Shown: positions 24,828 to 35,355 of the stretch, piece after piece
Numbering within the stretch: the stretch's first letter is position 1
Layout of the letters: the number at the start of each line of letters is the position of its first letter
From: a virus
IMG/VR virus record: IMGVR_UViG_3300009151_000093
Span: 1-53,843 of that record
Reading direction: 5' to 3' (one strand)
Length of the DNA: 53,843 bases
Position numbers and translations under genes: made by a program
The notes under the pieces: generated by a model
Told to the model about the DNA's origin: nothing
Database searches by the model: none
The model's input: only the letters and a program-made list of their open reading frames with translations

Positions 24828-27605
24828 ATGGCAATGAATAACTCAAAGCTGTTAAGTGGTCGTGCTCCGGTTACTCCTTATAGTAACCTGTCAAACGACC
24901 GCTACCAGTTCTTAGGGCTTAGTCAAGCAGAACCAAGTCTTGGTGCGGGTGCAGATAACTCGGTATTGACAATAAGCACAAGTAATACTAGAGTTTGGAG
25001 TAACACCCTAAGTCTAAGTTCACTGACAGTTAATGGTGCAAGCAATCTTGGAAACATAGCCAATGTACATATATTTGGTGGAGCCAATGGCCAACTAATT
25101 CAAACAGATGGTAGTGGTAATCTAATATTTGCTGATCCTGCAGTTAATACTAGTGCGGCACCAATGCCCTTCTACGTCCCTGTAGGAGAAACATATTATG
25201 TTCCCACTAACTTTCAAGGATTATTTACAGTTCCTATTGAGATTGACGGTGCGTTAGAAGTAGATGGTATATTAGCTGAAGTTGGTACTGCTATTAACTC
25301 ACTTAATAGCCAAGTTATATTTGATGATAACGGTGAGTTAACCGGTAATACAGGATTCACATTCGATACAGTATCAGGTAATTTATCAGTTCCTGGATCA
25401 GGAATATTTACTGGTAGCTTATTGCCTAGCGCAAATATTATATATGATTTAGGTAATACAACCAATCGTTGGAACGATTTATATCTATCCGGTACTACAA
25501 TTTATATTGGCAACAGTACAATTTCTACTGCAGGTGCAAATCTTGTTTTTACTAACGGCAATGGTGGACAATTCGTACTAAGTGGAAATGCAAACACAAC
25601 TAGCTTTTCTAGCGCCAATGGCTCAAGTGTACTAACACTACGTGAAACAGACATAACTTTTACTGCTAACGGTAATGCAAATATCTTTAAAATTACTGGT
25701 ACTGGTGTAAATGTAGCTGGAACATTAAGTTCAACTGGAAACGCCGCAGTCAGTGGTATATTAACTGACAATTATTATTACGCTAATGGTCAACCATTGG
25801 ATGTGGGTGGTATACCCGGTGGTTCAAATACAACTATTCAATTCAATAATAACGGTGAATTTGCTGGAAGTAATAATCTAACATTTAATAGTACAGCCAA
25901 CTTATTAACATTAAACGGAAATATAGCCGCAAGTAATGCTAATTTGGGTAATATTGTTACTGCTAACTATCTAGTATCAAATAGCGGATGTGTTCTTATT
26001 GGGAACGGAGCTATTGCAGTTATTGGTAACGCAGCCGGCTTTTTTAACTCAGGTATAACAGATATTAATTTAGGCTTAGTAGCCAATGTTGTTGTAGGTA
26101 GCACTACCGGAAACGTCACAATTCAGGGTAATTTAATAGCTAATAATAATGTTACAGTAATTGGAAACGTTTCTGGTAATTTGTTAACAGGTACACTGAC
26201 AACTCAGGCTCAACCAAACATCACAAGTACAGGTACATTAACTAGTTTAAGTGTAAGTGGCAATAGTAACGTTGGTAATATTGGTGCTACTGGTGGCGTG
26301 TTCACTACTGTAACCGGTACATTAACAACGGCTTCACAACCTAACATCACTAGTGTTGGCATATTATCCGGATTGTCAGTAAGTGGTGGAATTGAAGTTA
26401 ACGGTAATGTTCAAGCTAATACTAATATTGTAGTTACAGGAAATATATCATCAGGTAATGCTAACCTAGGTAATCTAGCAACAGCTAACTATTTCTCAGG
26501 CACATTAACAACGGCAGCACAACCAAATATCACAAGTACAGGAACATTAACTAGTTTAAGTGTTACTGGTACTATAAACTCCGGCAATCTAAGTGTTTCA
26601 GGCAATGTAGATTCGGGTAACTTAAACAGTTCTTTCTTAAGTATTACGGGAAATATAAACTCCGGAAATCTAAGTGCTTCTGGTAATATTAACTCTGGTA
26701 ACCTAAGTGCTTCTGGTAATATTAACTCTGGCAATCTAAGTGTTACTGCTAATGTGATCTCCGGCAATATAAGTGCTACTGGTAACATAAATTCCGGCAA
26801 TATAAGTGCTACTGGTAACATAAGTTCCGGTAATGTAAATGCCTCTTTCTTAAGCATTACCGGTAATATAACTTCGGGTAATTTAAGTGCATCGGGTAAT
26901 ATAGATGCTAGTAACTTTAATGGTTCATTCTTAAGTGTCACCGGGAATATAATCTCCGGTAACATAAATTCAGGTAATGCTACATTTGGTAATATTACAT
27001 CAAATGGCACAGGTGGTAACATTACTGGTGCTAATGTGATATCTGCCAATACATTCTCTGCCTCAGGTAACATCAGTTCTGCTAATTTAAATGCGTCTTT
27101 CTTAAGCATTACTGGAAACATAATCACCGGTAATTTAAGTACTTCGGGTAATATAGATTTTGGAAATTTAAATGGTTCGTTCCTAAGCATCACTGGTAAT
27201 ATAAATTCTGGTAATATAAGTGCATCGGGCAATATAAATTCTGCTAATTTGACAATTTCAAATACAATTGATGCGGTAAACATAAAGGTTACGGATCTAT
27301 ATAGTAAACGTACATCAATTCCAATTACATCTAATACTCTAATTGACGTATTTCCTACTACCCAATTTAGGTCTGCGAAATATACAATGCGGGCAGGCAA
27401 TGGAACTGATTTTCAAGCACTAGAAGTTCTTTTAGTTCACAATAGCATAAATAGTATTATAACTGTTTATGGTAGTTTATCAACCTCGTCAACTGATTTG
27501 GTAGCTTTTGACACAGATATTAGTGCAGGAAATGTAAACGTATATGCGACAGCGGTTGGCGCAAATACAAATTTAAACTTAATGGGAACATATGTCCCGG
27601 ATTAA
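24828..27605 (+). CDS. Gly-Asn-rich repeat fibre protein C (925 aa)
   Basis: The N-terminus (MAMNNSKLLSGRAPVTPYSN, with DRYQFLGLSQAEPSLG) is unlike the other fibres, so it may attach at a different place. Residues about 130-240 form a less repetitive region (FYVPVGETYYVPTNFQG). The body has QPNITSTGTLTSL motifs and a striking run of 11-residue units of the type GNINSGNLSAS (nucleotides 26649-26846). A longer-period part with FLSITGNI follows. The last ~100 residues (from about SIPITSNTLIDVFPTT) form a compact domain similar to the end of fibre D, ending NLMGTYVPD. It begins 3 bases after the previous stop with only a weak ribosome-binding site, suggesting translational coupling. Virion fibre by inference. 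Confidence 0.8.
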   Translation: MAMNNSKLLSGRAPVTPYSNLSNDRYQFLGLSQAEPSLGAGADNSVLTISTSNTRVWSNTLSLSSLTVNGASNLGNIANVHIFGGANGQLIQTDGSGNLIFADPAVNTSAAPMPFYVPVGETYYVPTNFQGLFTVPIEIDGALEVDGILAEVGTAINSLNSQVIFDDNGELTGNTGFTFDTVSGNLSVPGSGIFTGSLLPSANIIYDLGNTTNRWNDLYLSGTTIYIGNSTISTAGANLVFTNGNGGQFVLSGNANTTSFSSANGSSVLTLRETDITFTANGNANIFKITGTGVNVAGTLSSTGNAAVSGILTDNYYYANGQPLDVGGIPGGSNTTIQFNNNGEFAGSNNLTFNSTANLLTLNGNIAASNANLGNIVTANYLVSNSGCVLIGNGAIAVIGNAAGFFNSGITDINLGLVANVVVGSTTGNVTIQGNLIANNNVTVIGNVSGNLLTGTLTTQAQPNITSTGTLTSLSVSGNSNVGNIGATGGVFTTVTGTLTTASQPNITSVGILSGLSVSGGIEVNGNVQANTNIVVTGNISSGNANLGNLATANYFSGTLTTAAQPNITSTGTLTSLSVTGTINSGNLSVSGNVDSGNLNSSFLSITGNINSGNLSASGNINSGNLSASGNINSGNLSVTANVISGNISATGNINSGNISATGNISSGNVNASFLSITGNITSGNLSASGNIDASNFNGSFLSVTGNIISGNINSGNATFGNITSNGTGGNITGANVISANTFSASGNISSANLNASFLSITGNIITGNLSTSGNIDFGNLNGSFLSITGNINSGNISASGNINSANLTISNTIDAVNIKVTDLYSKRTSIPITSNTLIDVFPTTQFRSAKYTMRAGNGTDFQALEVLLVHNSINSIITVYGSLSTSSTDLVAFDTDISAGNVNVYATAVGANTNLNLMGTYVPD
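26649..26846 (+). repeat. 33-base tandem repeats in fibre C
   Basis: Six consecutive units starting at 26649, 26682, 26715, 26748, 26781 and 26814, encoding GNINSGNLSAS-type 11-residue repeats. The first copies are almost identical in DNA. Confidence 0.85.
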
Positions 27606-27617
27606 AAAGGAAATAAA

Positions 27618-30600
27618 ATGACTACAAAAAATTTCGTTGTTAAGAATGGTATTACAACAGGTAATATCGTTTTAGACGCCGCATCAGGTAATGTAACAGC
27701 TAACAACATATCGGTGTCTGGTAATGCAACGGTTGGTAATTTGATTACAACAGGAGCAGGTGGCGGTAATATTACCGGCGCTAACTTAATTTCTGCTAAC
27801 TATTTTACAGGTACGTTAACAACTGCGGCACAACCAAATATCACTTCAGTTGGCACATTAGCAAGCCTATCAGTAGCTGCTAATGCCAATATTGGTAACA
27901 TTGGTACAGGTGGATTAATTACTGCTACAGGTAATCTTAACGCAGGCAATTTAAATACAGGCGGTGTTGTATCTGCTACGGGCAATATTACTGGTGCTAA
28001 TTTGATTACCGGTGGTTTAATTACTGCTACTGGCAATATTACTGGTGCTAATTTAGTTACAGGTGGTGTATTATCTGTAACAAGTAATGCTAATATTGGT
28101 AATATTGGCACAGCTGGTTTAATTACTGCTACTGGCAACATTACTGGTGGAAACTTAGTCACTTCCAATGCAGTAAGTGCCGGTACATTAACAGTTTCTG
28201 GAGTAAGTAGTTTAGGTGCTATTGGTAATGTTAGAGTTACCGGTGGTACTAGTGGTCAAGTTGTGTCAACTGATGGTGCAGGTAATCTATCATTTATCTC
28301 AATCAGTTCTTCTGCACTTACAAATGGTAATAGTAATGTAACTGTATTAGCTAATGGCAATGTCACAATTTCAAGTACAGGAAATGCAAACGTATTAGTT
28401 GTTGATGGAGCTGGGGCTAATATAACAGGCACATTAACTGCTACTGGTAATATAACTTCTCCGTACTTCATTGGTAACGTTGTTGGTAACGTTTCTGGTA
28501 ATATCTCAGGTAGTATTACTATCCCCGGTTCTAATACAGGTGTTGTATTCAATGACGCAGGTAATGCTAATACAAGTACAGCATTCACGTTTAATAAAGG
28601 TAGTAATCTAGTAACTATTACTAGTAACGCTAACGTAGGTAATTTAAATTCAAGCGGTTTTGTAACAAGTGCTAACTTAAGTGTATCAGGTAACGCTAAC
28701 GTAGGTAATTTAGGTGTAACAGCATTAGTCGCAACTGGAGCAGGTAGCTTTGGTGCCAATGTTAATATGAACGGCTTTTTCTTAAGTAACATTGGATATG
28801 CAGTTTCAAATACAGATGCCGCATCTAAATTGTATGTTGATACAATGGTATCAAGTGGTATCAGTTATCACCAACCAGTCAATGTCGCAACTACAACTAC
28901 ATTAGCAGTTGCTACAGGCGGTACAACCGCATACAATTCACCTAATGGAGCTGCAAATGGTATTGGTGCTTATATTAGTACAACTGGTACATTCTTATTA
29001 ATTGACAGCGCAAACGTTCAAACAGTTGGTACACGTATCTTAGTTAAGAATGAAGCTAATGCAACATGGAATGGTGTTTATACATATTCTAATACGACAG
29101 CTATCGTTCGTTCTACTGATACTGACGAATATGGACCAGACAGCACAGAACAATTAAGTATCAATGATTACTTCTTTACACTAGGCGGTGTAGTTAATGA
29201 GGGTGTTGCTTTTGTAGTTAGTGCCCCAGCCGGAGTAATCACATTTGGTACTAGTAATATTACATTCGCTGTATTCAGTACAAGTCAAATTTATGATGCT
29301 GGTACAGGTATTAATATTGTTGGTACTACAATTAGTGCTAACGCAAGTCAAACACAAATTACAGCAATTGGTACATTGACAACATTATCAGTTTCTGGTA
29401 ACGCTACAGTTGGTAACTTAACAACAGGTGGTTCAGGTGGTAACGTTACTGGTGCTAATGTAATTGCAGCCAACACATTCAGTGCTACTGCTAACATTAC
29501 CGGTGGTAATATCATTAGTGGTGGTATTGTTTCTGCTACAGGTAATGGTACATTTGGTAACATTAGTACAGGTATAATTACTGCTACAGGTAACATCACT
29601 GGTGCTAATTTAATTGGCCCTCATGCTAATGGTAACAGTAATATTGCTATTACTGCTAATAGTAACATAGCAATGACAGTTGCAGGCACTGCAAACGTAC
29701 TAGTAGTAACATCAACTGGTGCTAACATAACTGGTACATTAAGTGCAAGTGGTAATGCTAACGTTGGTAACTTGGGTACAGGTGGATTGATTACTGCAAC
29801 TGGTAATATAACTGGTGCTAATTTAATTACAGGTGGATTAGTTTCTGCTACAGGAAATATTACTGGTGCTAATTTAATTGGCCCACATGCTAATGGTAAC
29901 AGTAATGTTAATATTGCAACTGCAAACGGAAATGTAACTATTACTGCTGTAGGTAATACAATAGTAACAGTTACAGGTACTGGTGCTAACATAGCCGGCA
30001 CATTAAGTGTAACCGGTAACGCTAACATTGGCAACATAGGTACAGGTGGCTTAATTACTGCAACAGGAAATATTACTGGTGCTAATTTAATAACAGGTGG
30101 CATTGTAAGTGCTACCGGTAATGGTACATTTGGTAACATTAGTACAGCCGGTACATTAACTGTTACAGGTAATGCTGTCGTTGGTAACTTAACAACTTCA
30201 GGTGGTTCAGGTGGTAACATTACTAATGCTAACGTGATTTCTGCGAACACATTCAGTGCTAGCGGTAATGTCACTGCTGGTAATTTGACTGTATCTGGAT
30301 TAACTAGTTTAGGTGCAGTTGGTAATGTAGCAATCACTGGCGGTACTAGTGGACAAGTACTAAGTACAAATGGTTCAGGTGGATTGTCATTTATAACAAT
30401 TGGCACAGCTGGCGTATCAAATGGTAATAGTAATGTTAGTATTGCAACAGCCGGAGGTAATGTAACTACAAGCGTAGCTGGTAATGCTAACATATTAGTT
30501 GTTACTGGAACAGGTGCTAATATAGCCGGTACATTAAGTGTATCAGGTAATGCTAACGTTGCTAACTTAGGTACAGCATTAATCACTGCTACTGGTAACA

Positions 30601-32345
30601 TCACTGGTGCTAACTTAGTTACAGGTGGTGTATTGTCTGTTACAGGTAATGCTAACGTTGCTAACTTAGGTACAGCATTAATCACTGCTACTGGTAACAT
30701 TACTGGTGCTAACTTAGTTACAGGTGGTTTACTATCTGTAACGGGTAACGCTACTGTTGGTAATTTGATAACTGCAGGTGGTTCTGGTGGTAATATTAGT
30801 AATGCCAACGTAATCTCTGCTAACACATTCAATGGTACTACATTAAGTATAACAGGTAATGGTACATTTGGTAACATTAGTGCAGGAGCTGGTACAGGTG
30901 GTAACATCACTGGTGCTAACTTAGTTTCTGCTAACTTCTTTACTGGTACATTAACAACAGCGGCTCAACCAAATATCACAAGTACTGGTACATTAACAAG
31001 TTTAAGTGTTTCTGGCACAAGCAATTTAGGTGCAGTTGGTAATGTAACAATTACCGGTGGCTCAAATGGACAAGTTCTAACTACAAACGGTTCAGGTGGA
31101 TTGTCATTCGTATCAATCAGTTCATCAAGTATCAGTAATGGAAATAGTAACGTAAATATTCCATCAGCAAACGGCAATGTTAATATTAGTGCAGTTGGTA
31201 CTGCAAACGTTGTTGTTGTAACTGCTACTGGTGCTAACGTCACAGGTACACTGAGTGTATCAGGTAATGCAACTGTTGGTAATTTAATAGGCCCACATGC
31301 TAACGGAAATAGCAATGTTAATATTGCAACTGCAAACGGCAATGTAACTATTGCGTCTGCAGGTAATACAACAATGACTGTTACTGGTACTGGCGCAAAC
31401 ATCACAGGTACATTGAGTGTATCAGGTAATGCTACAGTTGGTAACATAGTTGCAAGTGGTGGCGGTGGTGGTAACATCACAGGTGCTAACTTAGTTTCTG
31501 CCAACTACTTCACTGGTACATTAACAACAGGTGCACAACCTAATATCACAAGTACTGGTACATTAACAAGTTTAAGTGTATCTGGCACAAGTAATTTAGG
31601 TGCTGTAGGTAATGTAACAATCACTGGTGGTACTAGTGGTCAAGTACTAAGTACAAATGGTTCAGGTGGATTGTCATTTATTTCAATCAGTTCATCAGGT
31701 ATCAGCAACGGAAATAGTAATGTCAATATCGCTACTGCAAATGGTAATGTAACTATTGCTTCTGCAGGTAATACAACAATGACTGTTACTGGTACTGGTG
31801 CAAACATCACAGGTACATTGAGTGTATCAGGTAATGCTACTGTTGGTAATTTAATTTCAAGTGGTGCAGGTGGTGGTAACATCACAGGTGCTAACTTAGT
31901 TTCTGCTAACTACTTTACTGGTACATTAACTACAGGTGCACAACCTAATATCACAAGTACTGGTACACTAACAAGTTTGGTTGTAACAGGTAATGTTACA
32001 ACTGGTAACGTTCTATTGAATGGTGGACTACAGAGTAATAGGTCAAATGTATCAGCAACAACAAATACTGTTATTGACCAATTTGCAACAACAACTTATA
32101 GAACTGCTAAATATATCATCAGTGCTTCAAGTGCAAATGGATATCAGTCAATTGAAGCACTATTAGTACAAGATGGAACAAACAGTTACATAACAATTTA
32201 TGGATCAGTTTGTTCTAACGCAGTAGCAGACATTGTTGATATTAGCAGTAATATTAATGGTGTGTCAGGAAACGTGTCATTATATGCAACTAGTTCAGGT
32301 GGAACCGCAACAGTTAACTTAATAACAACTTACCTACTAACATAA
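27618..32345 (+). CDS. Giant Gly-Asn-rich repeat fibre protein D (1575 aa)
   Basis: The N-terminus TKNFVVKNGITTGNIVLDA is shared with the next fibre gene. The protein alternates GLITATGNITGANL units, NGNSNVNIATANGNV units and GAVGNVTITGG / GQVLSTNGSGGLSF units. It carries the TDAASKLYVD domain (about residues 391-594) and ends with a compact domain (TNTVIDQFATTTYRTAKYII to NLITTYLLT) like the end of fibre C. DNA repeats are long and nearly exact; one 99-base unit is tandemly duplicated at 30545-30742. A good ribosome-binding site (AAAGGA) lies 12 bases after fibre C. Elongated fibre by inference. Confidence 0.8.
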   Translation: MTTKNFVVKNGITTGNIVLDAASGNVTANNISVSGNATVGNLITTGAGGGNITGANLISANYFTGTLTTAAQPNITSVGTLASLSVAANANIGNIGTGGLITATGNLNAGNLNTGGVVSATGNITGANLITGGLITATGNITGANLVTGGVLSVTSNANIGNIGTAGLITATGNITGGNLVTSNAVSAGTLTVSGVSSLGAIGNVRVTGGTSGQVVSTDGAGNLSFISISSSALTNGNSNVTVLANGNVTISSTGNANVLVVDGAGANITGTLTATGNITSPYFIGNVVGNVSGNISGSITIPGSNTGVVFNDAGNANTSTAFTFNKGSNLVTITSNANVGNLNSSGFVTSANLSVSGNANVGNLGVTALVATGAGSFGANVNMNGFFLSNIGYAVSNTDAASKLYVDTMVSSGISYHQPVNVATTTTLAVATGGTTAYNSPNGAANGIGAYISTTGTFLLIDSANVQTVGTRILVKNEANATWNGVYTYSNTTAIVRSTDTDEYGPDSTEQLSINDYFFTLGGVVNEGVAFVVSAPAGVITFGTSNITFAVFSTSQIYDAGTGINIVGTTISANASQTQITAIGTLTTLSVSGNATVGNLTTGGSGGNVTGANVIAANTFSATANITGGNIISGGIVSATGNGTFGNISTGIITATGNITGANLIGPHANGNSNIAITANSNIAMTVAGTANVLVVTSTGANITGTLSASGNANVGNLGTGGLITATGNITGANLITGGLVSATGNITGANLIGPHANGNSNVNIATANGNVTITAVGNTIVTVTGTGANIAGTLSVTGNANIGNIGTGGLITATGNITGANLITGGIVSATGNGTFGNISTAGTLTVTGNAVVGNLTTSGGSGGNITNANVISANTFSASGNVTAGNLTVSGLTSLGAVGNVAITGGTSGQVLSTNGSGGLSFITIGTAGVSNGNSNVSIATAGGNVTTSVAGNANILVVTGTGANIAGTLSVSGNANVANLGTALITATGNITGANLVTGGVLSVTGNANVANLGTALITATGNITGANLVTGGLLSVTGNATVGNLITAGGSGGNISNANVISANTFNGTTLSITGNGTFGNISAGAGTGGNITGANLVSANFFTGTLTTAAQPNITSTGTLTSLSVSGTSNLGAVGNVTITGGSNGQVLTTNGSGGLSFVSISSSSISNGNSNVNIPSANGNVNISAVGTANVVVVTATGANVTGTLSVSGNATVGNLIGPHANGNSNVNIATANGNVTIASAGNTTMTVTGTGANITGTLSVSGNATVGNIVASGGGGGNITGANLVSANYFTGTLTTGAQPNITSTGTLTSLSVSGTSNLGAVGNVTITGGTSGQVLSTNGSGGLSFISISSSGISNGNSNVNIATANGNVTIASAGNTTMTVTGTGANITGTLSVSGNATVGNLISSGAGGGNITGANLVSANYFTGTLTTGAQPNITSTGTLTSLVVTGNVTTGNVLLNGGLQSNRSNVSATTNTVIDQFATTTYRTAKYIISASSANGYQSIEALLVQDGTNSYITIYGSVCSNAVADIVDISSNINGVSGNVSLYATSSGGTATVNLITTYLLT
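30545..30742 (+). repeat. 99-base tandem duplication in fibre D
   Basis: Two adjacent 33-codon units (30545-30643 and 30644-30742), nearly identical at DNA level, encoding NANVANLGTALITATGNI and following residues. It looks like a recent duplication. Confidence 0.85.
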
Positions 32346-32395
32346 TATGCATTAATTTGCATCTTACAATTTAATACAACAGGGAATATGGAACT

Positions 32396-33421
32396 GTGGC
32401 GACAACTGGTTATACAAAGAACTTTGTAGTAAAGAACGGCATTACAACCGGTCCTATTACACTCGATGCTTCATCTGGCAATATTGCTGGATCAAACGTA
32501 TCAATAACGGCCAACTTGTCTGTCACAGGTGTAAGTAACTTAGGTGCACCCGGTAATGTTAAAATATCCGGCGGTACTAATGGTTACGTACTAAGCACAG
32601 ATGGTTCTTCAAATCTATCTTGGGTAGCACAATCAGCTGGTGGTGGCTCATCTATCAGTAATGGTACAAGTAATGTTAGTATTGCAACATCCGGTGGTAA
32701 TGTAACAATCAGTACAGCCGGTAATGCCAACATAATGACCGTCACTGGCACAGGTGCAAACATTGCAGGTACACTAAGTGTTTCTGGTACAACTAATTTA
32801 GGTAATGTAGGTAACGTAACAATCACTGGCGGTACTAATGGATATCTGTTAAGTACTAATGGTTCAGGTGGACTAAGTTGGGTAGCATCATCATCCGGAT
32901 CTAATATAGTACTTGACTCATTCACTGGTAATGGTGTACAAACAGTCTTTACATTAACCAATGCACCTACATCAGAAGATTATACTATTATCAATATTGA
33001 TGGTGTAAGTCAATTACATTCAGCATATTCAGTTGCAAATGCAAACGTTACATTAAGTAGTGCGCCGGCTAGTGGTGCCGCTATTGAGGTAATGACATTT
33101 AATCTTGGTGGAGTTGCAAGTGCATCAGGTTACACTTATGTAGAAGCTACTGGAAATACTACAGCAGTCGCAAACACAAAATACATCGTTAACACTAACA
33201 GTGCTAACATAACTATTACACTTCCAAGCAGTCCTACATTAGGAACTGAAGTTGGTATCATTGATGGTACTGGTAATGCCAGTGTACATGCTATTACAGT
33301 TAGTAGAAATGGTGCAAATATTCAAGGAGCAGCCTCAAATATGACAGTCACCACAGCCCGTTCAGCATTTACATTGGTATATTATAATGCTTCTCAGGGC
33401 TGGGTATTAACAAACGTATAA
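32396..33421 (+). CDS. Short repeat fibre protein E (341 aa), GTG start
   Basis: A 341-residue protein beginning with GTG. The start fits because the next residues (ATTGYTKNFVVKNGITTGPI) match the N-terminus of fibre D; an ATG 8 bases upstream is out of frame. After one or two fibre repeats (GTNGYVLSTDGSSNLSW and a second copy) comes a domain starting about residue 178 (VLDSFTGNGVQTVFTLTNAP), similar to the C-terminal part of fibre F. The end is a compact beta domain (TANVANTKYIVNTN-like region, ending SQGWVLTNV). It looks like a reduced paralogue of fibre D with a swapped tip. Only about 50 bases separate it from fibre D, so it is cotranscribed. Confidence 0.75.
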   Translation: MATTGYTKNFVVKNGITTGPITLDASSGNIAGSNVSITANLSVTGVSNLGAPGNVKISGGTNGYVLSTDGSSNLSWVAQSAGGGSSISNGTSNVSIATSGGNVTISTAGNANIMTVTGTGANIAGTLSVSGTTNLGNVGNVTITGGTNGYLLSTNGSGGLSWVASSSGSNIVLDSFTGNGVQTVFTLTNAPTSEDYTIINIDGVSQLHSAYSVANANVTLSSAPASGAAIEVMTFNLGGVASASGYTYVEATGNTTAVANTKYIVNTNSANITITLPSSPTLGTEVGIIDGTGNASVHAITVSRNGANIQGAASNMTVTTARSAFTLVYYNASQGWVLTNV

Positions 33422-33431
33422 GGTATAGAAA

Positions 33432-35258
33432 ATGGCAGATTATTATCAGTTAAAAAATCAAAATATTTTTAACCCACCAGCAAATACAGATATGGGCAAT
33501 GCAAATAGCCAGTTCAATAGTATGTATGTCCAAAATGCCTTAGTTTTAGGTAATGTTAGTGTGACTGGTAGTACAATTGTTGCACCACGTGTAAGTAGTA
33601 TTGCTTATCCGGGTGACGACACAGCCGCCGATACCGCAGGTGGACAAACAATTACATTAACTGGTTCTGGATTTGTCGCCGGGGCAAGTGTATTAATTAA
33701 TGGTAGTGCAGTGGGAGTAGTATCTGTAGTAAGTTCAACTAGTATTACATTTACTAGTCCAGCAAATAGTACTGGTAGCTATGTTATATATGTTATAAAT
33801 CCAGATGGTAGCACAGCAATTTCTATTCCAGGCATTCAATACAGTGGAACACCAAATTGGACAACCGCAGCCGGCACTTTAGGTAATGTATATGAAACTG
33901 CTAGTTTCAATCAAACAGTTACAGCAACAGGTGATGCACCTATTACTTATAGTGTTTTTAGTGGTTCATTACCACCAGGAGCAACATTTAACAGTAACGG
34001 AACAATAACTGGTATAAGTCAGGCATTAGCAAGTCCCACCACATATACATTTACGGTTAGAGCAACTGATGCCCAATTACAAGATACCAATCGTAGTTTT
34101 AGTTTAACTATTACGCCAGACGTAGTTACATGGAGTTCACCTGCACCTAACTCAACTAGCACCTTATCATTAAATGTGGCAATGAGCAATGTAACAATGG
34201 TTGCAACTAGTGCTGCAGGATTTGGTATAGTATATACAGCAAATACTCTTCCGACTGGTCTTAGTATCACCGGTGCCAATATTAGCGGGACACCAACTGT
34301 GTCCGCTAATTCATCAAGTTTACTTACTGCCACAGCCAATAGCAGTGGCAAAACAAGTAGTCAAGTGATTAATTGGGTTGTGCAAAATTCTGTCACACCT
34401 ACTGTAAATTATCTAGTGGTTGGTGGCGGCGGAGGTGGCGGTGGCGGAATTGGCGGTGGCGGTGGCGCCGGCGGCTTTAGAACGGGCTCCTCTTTTGCAG
34501 TTAGCGGCTCATTTACTGTAACAGTAGGTACAGGCGGCGCCGGCGGCCCTCCCGGTGCTCAGGGCGGTTCAGGAGGAACTGGAACCGGCGGTCCTGGTGT
34601 TAGTGGAACAAGTTCTGTTTTCAGCACAATTACAGCAGCCGGCGGTGGATTTGGAACTAGTGAAAACTACCCCCCTCCTACAGCAGGAAGTGGTGGTTCG
34701 GGTGGCGGTGGCGGAACAAACAACGGCCCCGGTGGATCTGGAAATACTCCAAGCACCTCACCATCACAAGGTAATAATGGTGGTTTAGGTGGCAATAACT
34801 ATGACAAAGGTGGCGCAGGCGGAGGTGGTGCTAGTGCAGTAGGTGCAGATGCAAATAATAGTACCAGAGCAGCTGGCAATGGTGGTAACGGTACAGCATC
34901 ATCTATCTCCGGTACTTCTGTAACTTATGCAGGTGGTGGTGGCGGTGGCTCACACCCGGCTGGATTATCAGCAGGTACCGGCGGTACAGGTGGTGGTGGT
35001 AACGGTGGTTATGCCGATGCTGTGGGTGCACCGGGTACTACTAACACCGGTGGCGGTGGTGGTGGTGGTGGCCATATAGGTAATATTCAGCAACAAAAAG
35101 CAGGTGGAGCAGGAGGTTCTGGAATAGTAATTATTGCGTACCCATCTAATTATCCAGACTTTACATCAATTGGAGTAGGGTTAACTTATGCAAAAACAAC
35201 TGTAGGTGGAAATAAAATTTACACATTTACTGCTGGTACAGGAACAATTACTGTCTAA
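33432..35258 (+). CDS. Multi-domain glycine-rich adhesin-like protein (608 aa)
   Basis: Domain order: a short virion-type N-terminus (MADYYQLKNQNIFNPPANT), an IPT/TIG-like immunoglobulin-type domain about residues 55-135 (GGQTITLTGSGFVAGASVLI), one or two putative-Ig (He_PIG-like) domains about 140-315 (YSVFSGSLPPGATFNSNGTI), then a long glycine-rich domain (about 325-570) opening with NYLVVGGGGGGGGG and ending with GSGIVIIAYP. A short C-terminus reads YTFTAGTGTITV. The glycine-rich domain matches the type seen in phage tail proteins and in gp38-like receptor-binding tips, where polyglycine helices hold variable loops. Role in host recognition is inferred. It starts 10 bases after fibre E. 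Confidence 0.8.
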   Translation: MADYYQLKNQNIFNPPANTDMGNANSQFNSMYVQNALVLGNVSVTGSTIVAPRVSSIAYPGDDTAADTAGGQTITLTGSGFVAGASVLINGSAVGVVSVVSSTSITFTSPANSTGSYVIYVINPDGSTAISIPGIQYSGTPNWTTAAGTLGNVYETASFNQTVTATGDAPITYSVFSGSLPPGATFNSNGTITGISQALASPTTYTFTVRATDAQLQDTNRSFSLTITPDVVTWSSPAPNSTSTLSLNVAMSNVTMVATSAAGFGIVYTANTLPTGLSITGANISGTPTVSANSSSLLTATANSSGKTSSQVINWVVQNSVTPTVNYLVVGGGGGGGGGIGGGGGAGGFRTGSSFAVSGSFTVTVGTGGAGGPPGAQGGSGGTGTGGPGVSGTSSVFSTITAAGGGFGTSENYPPPTAGSGGSGGGGGTNNGPGGSGNTPSTSPSQGNNGGLGGNNYDKGGAGGGGASAVGADANNSTRAAGNGGNGTASSISGTSVTYAGGGGGGSHPAGLSAGTGGTGGGGNGGYADAVGAPGTTNTGGGGGGGGHIGNIQQQKAGGAGGSGIVIIAYPSNYPDFTSIGVGLTYAKTTVGGNKIYTFTAGTGTITV

Positions 35259-35267
35259 GGAATACAC

Positions 35268-35342
35268 ATGGTACATTATACATTTTTAGACAAAAAAATT
35301 GTTATTAAAACATTACCAACAAGTGCATTCCCGACATATTGA
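35268..35342 (+). CDS. Possible 24-aa peptide
   Basis: A 24-codon reading frame (starts MVHYTFLDKK, ends AFPTY) beginning 9 bases after the adhesin stop with AAGG 8 bases upstream. It is too short to recognise. It may be a real small protein or a chance frame in the spacer before the late promoter of fibre F. It has no similarity by eye to its neighbours. Confidence 0.3.
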   Translation: MVHYTFLDKKIVIKTLPTSAFPTY

Positions 35343-35347
35343 TATGA

Positions 35348-35355
35348 GCTAAATA
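35348..35355 (+). promoter_or_regulatory. Late-promoter-like octamer (fibre F unit)
   Basis: GCTAAATA ending 21 bases before the fibre F ATG, followed by AAGGA. Same sequence as at 9904. Confidence 0.6.

Noticed and set aside
26573-27260. CRISPR-like regularly spaced repeats
   Set aside because: The repeats are in frame, coding, directly adjacent and imperfect, with no unique spacers. They are protein repeats of fibre C.
29621-30910. Long antisense reading frames in the fibre genes (for example 429 codons here, 303 at 26489-27400)
   Set aside because: They are Leu/Pro/Val-rich shadows created by the repeated Gly-Asn-Ile/Thr codons on the other strand. They repeat with the same period, lack ribosome-binding sites and resemble no protein family.
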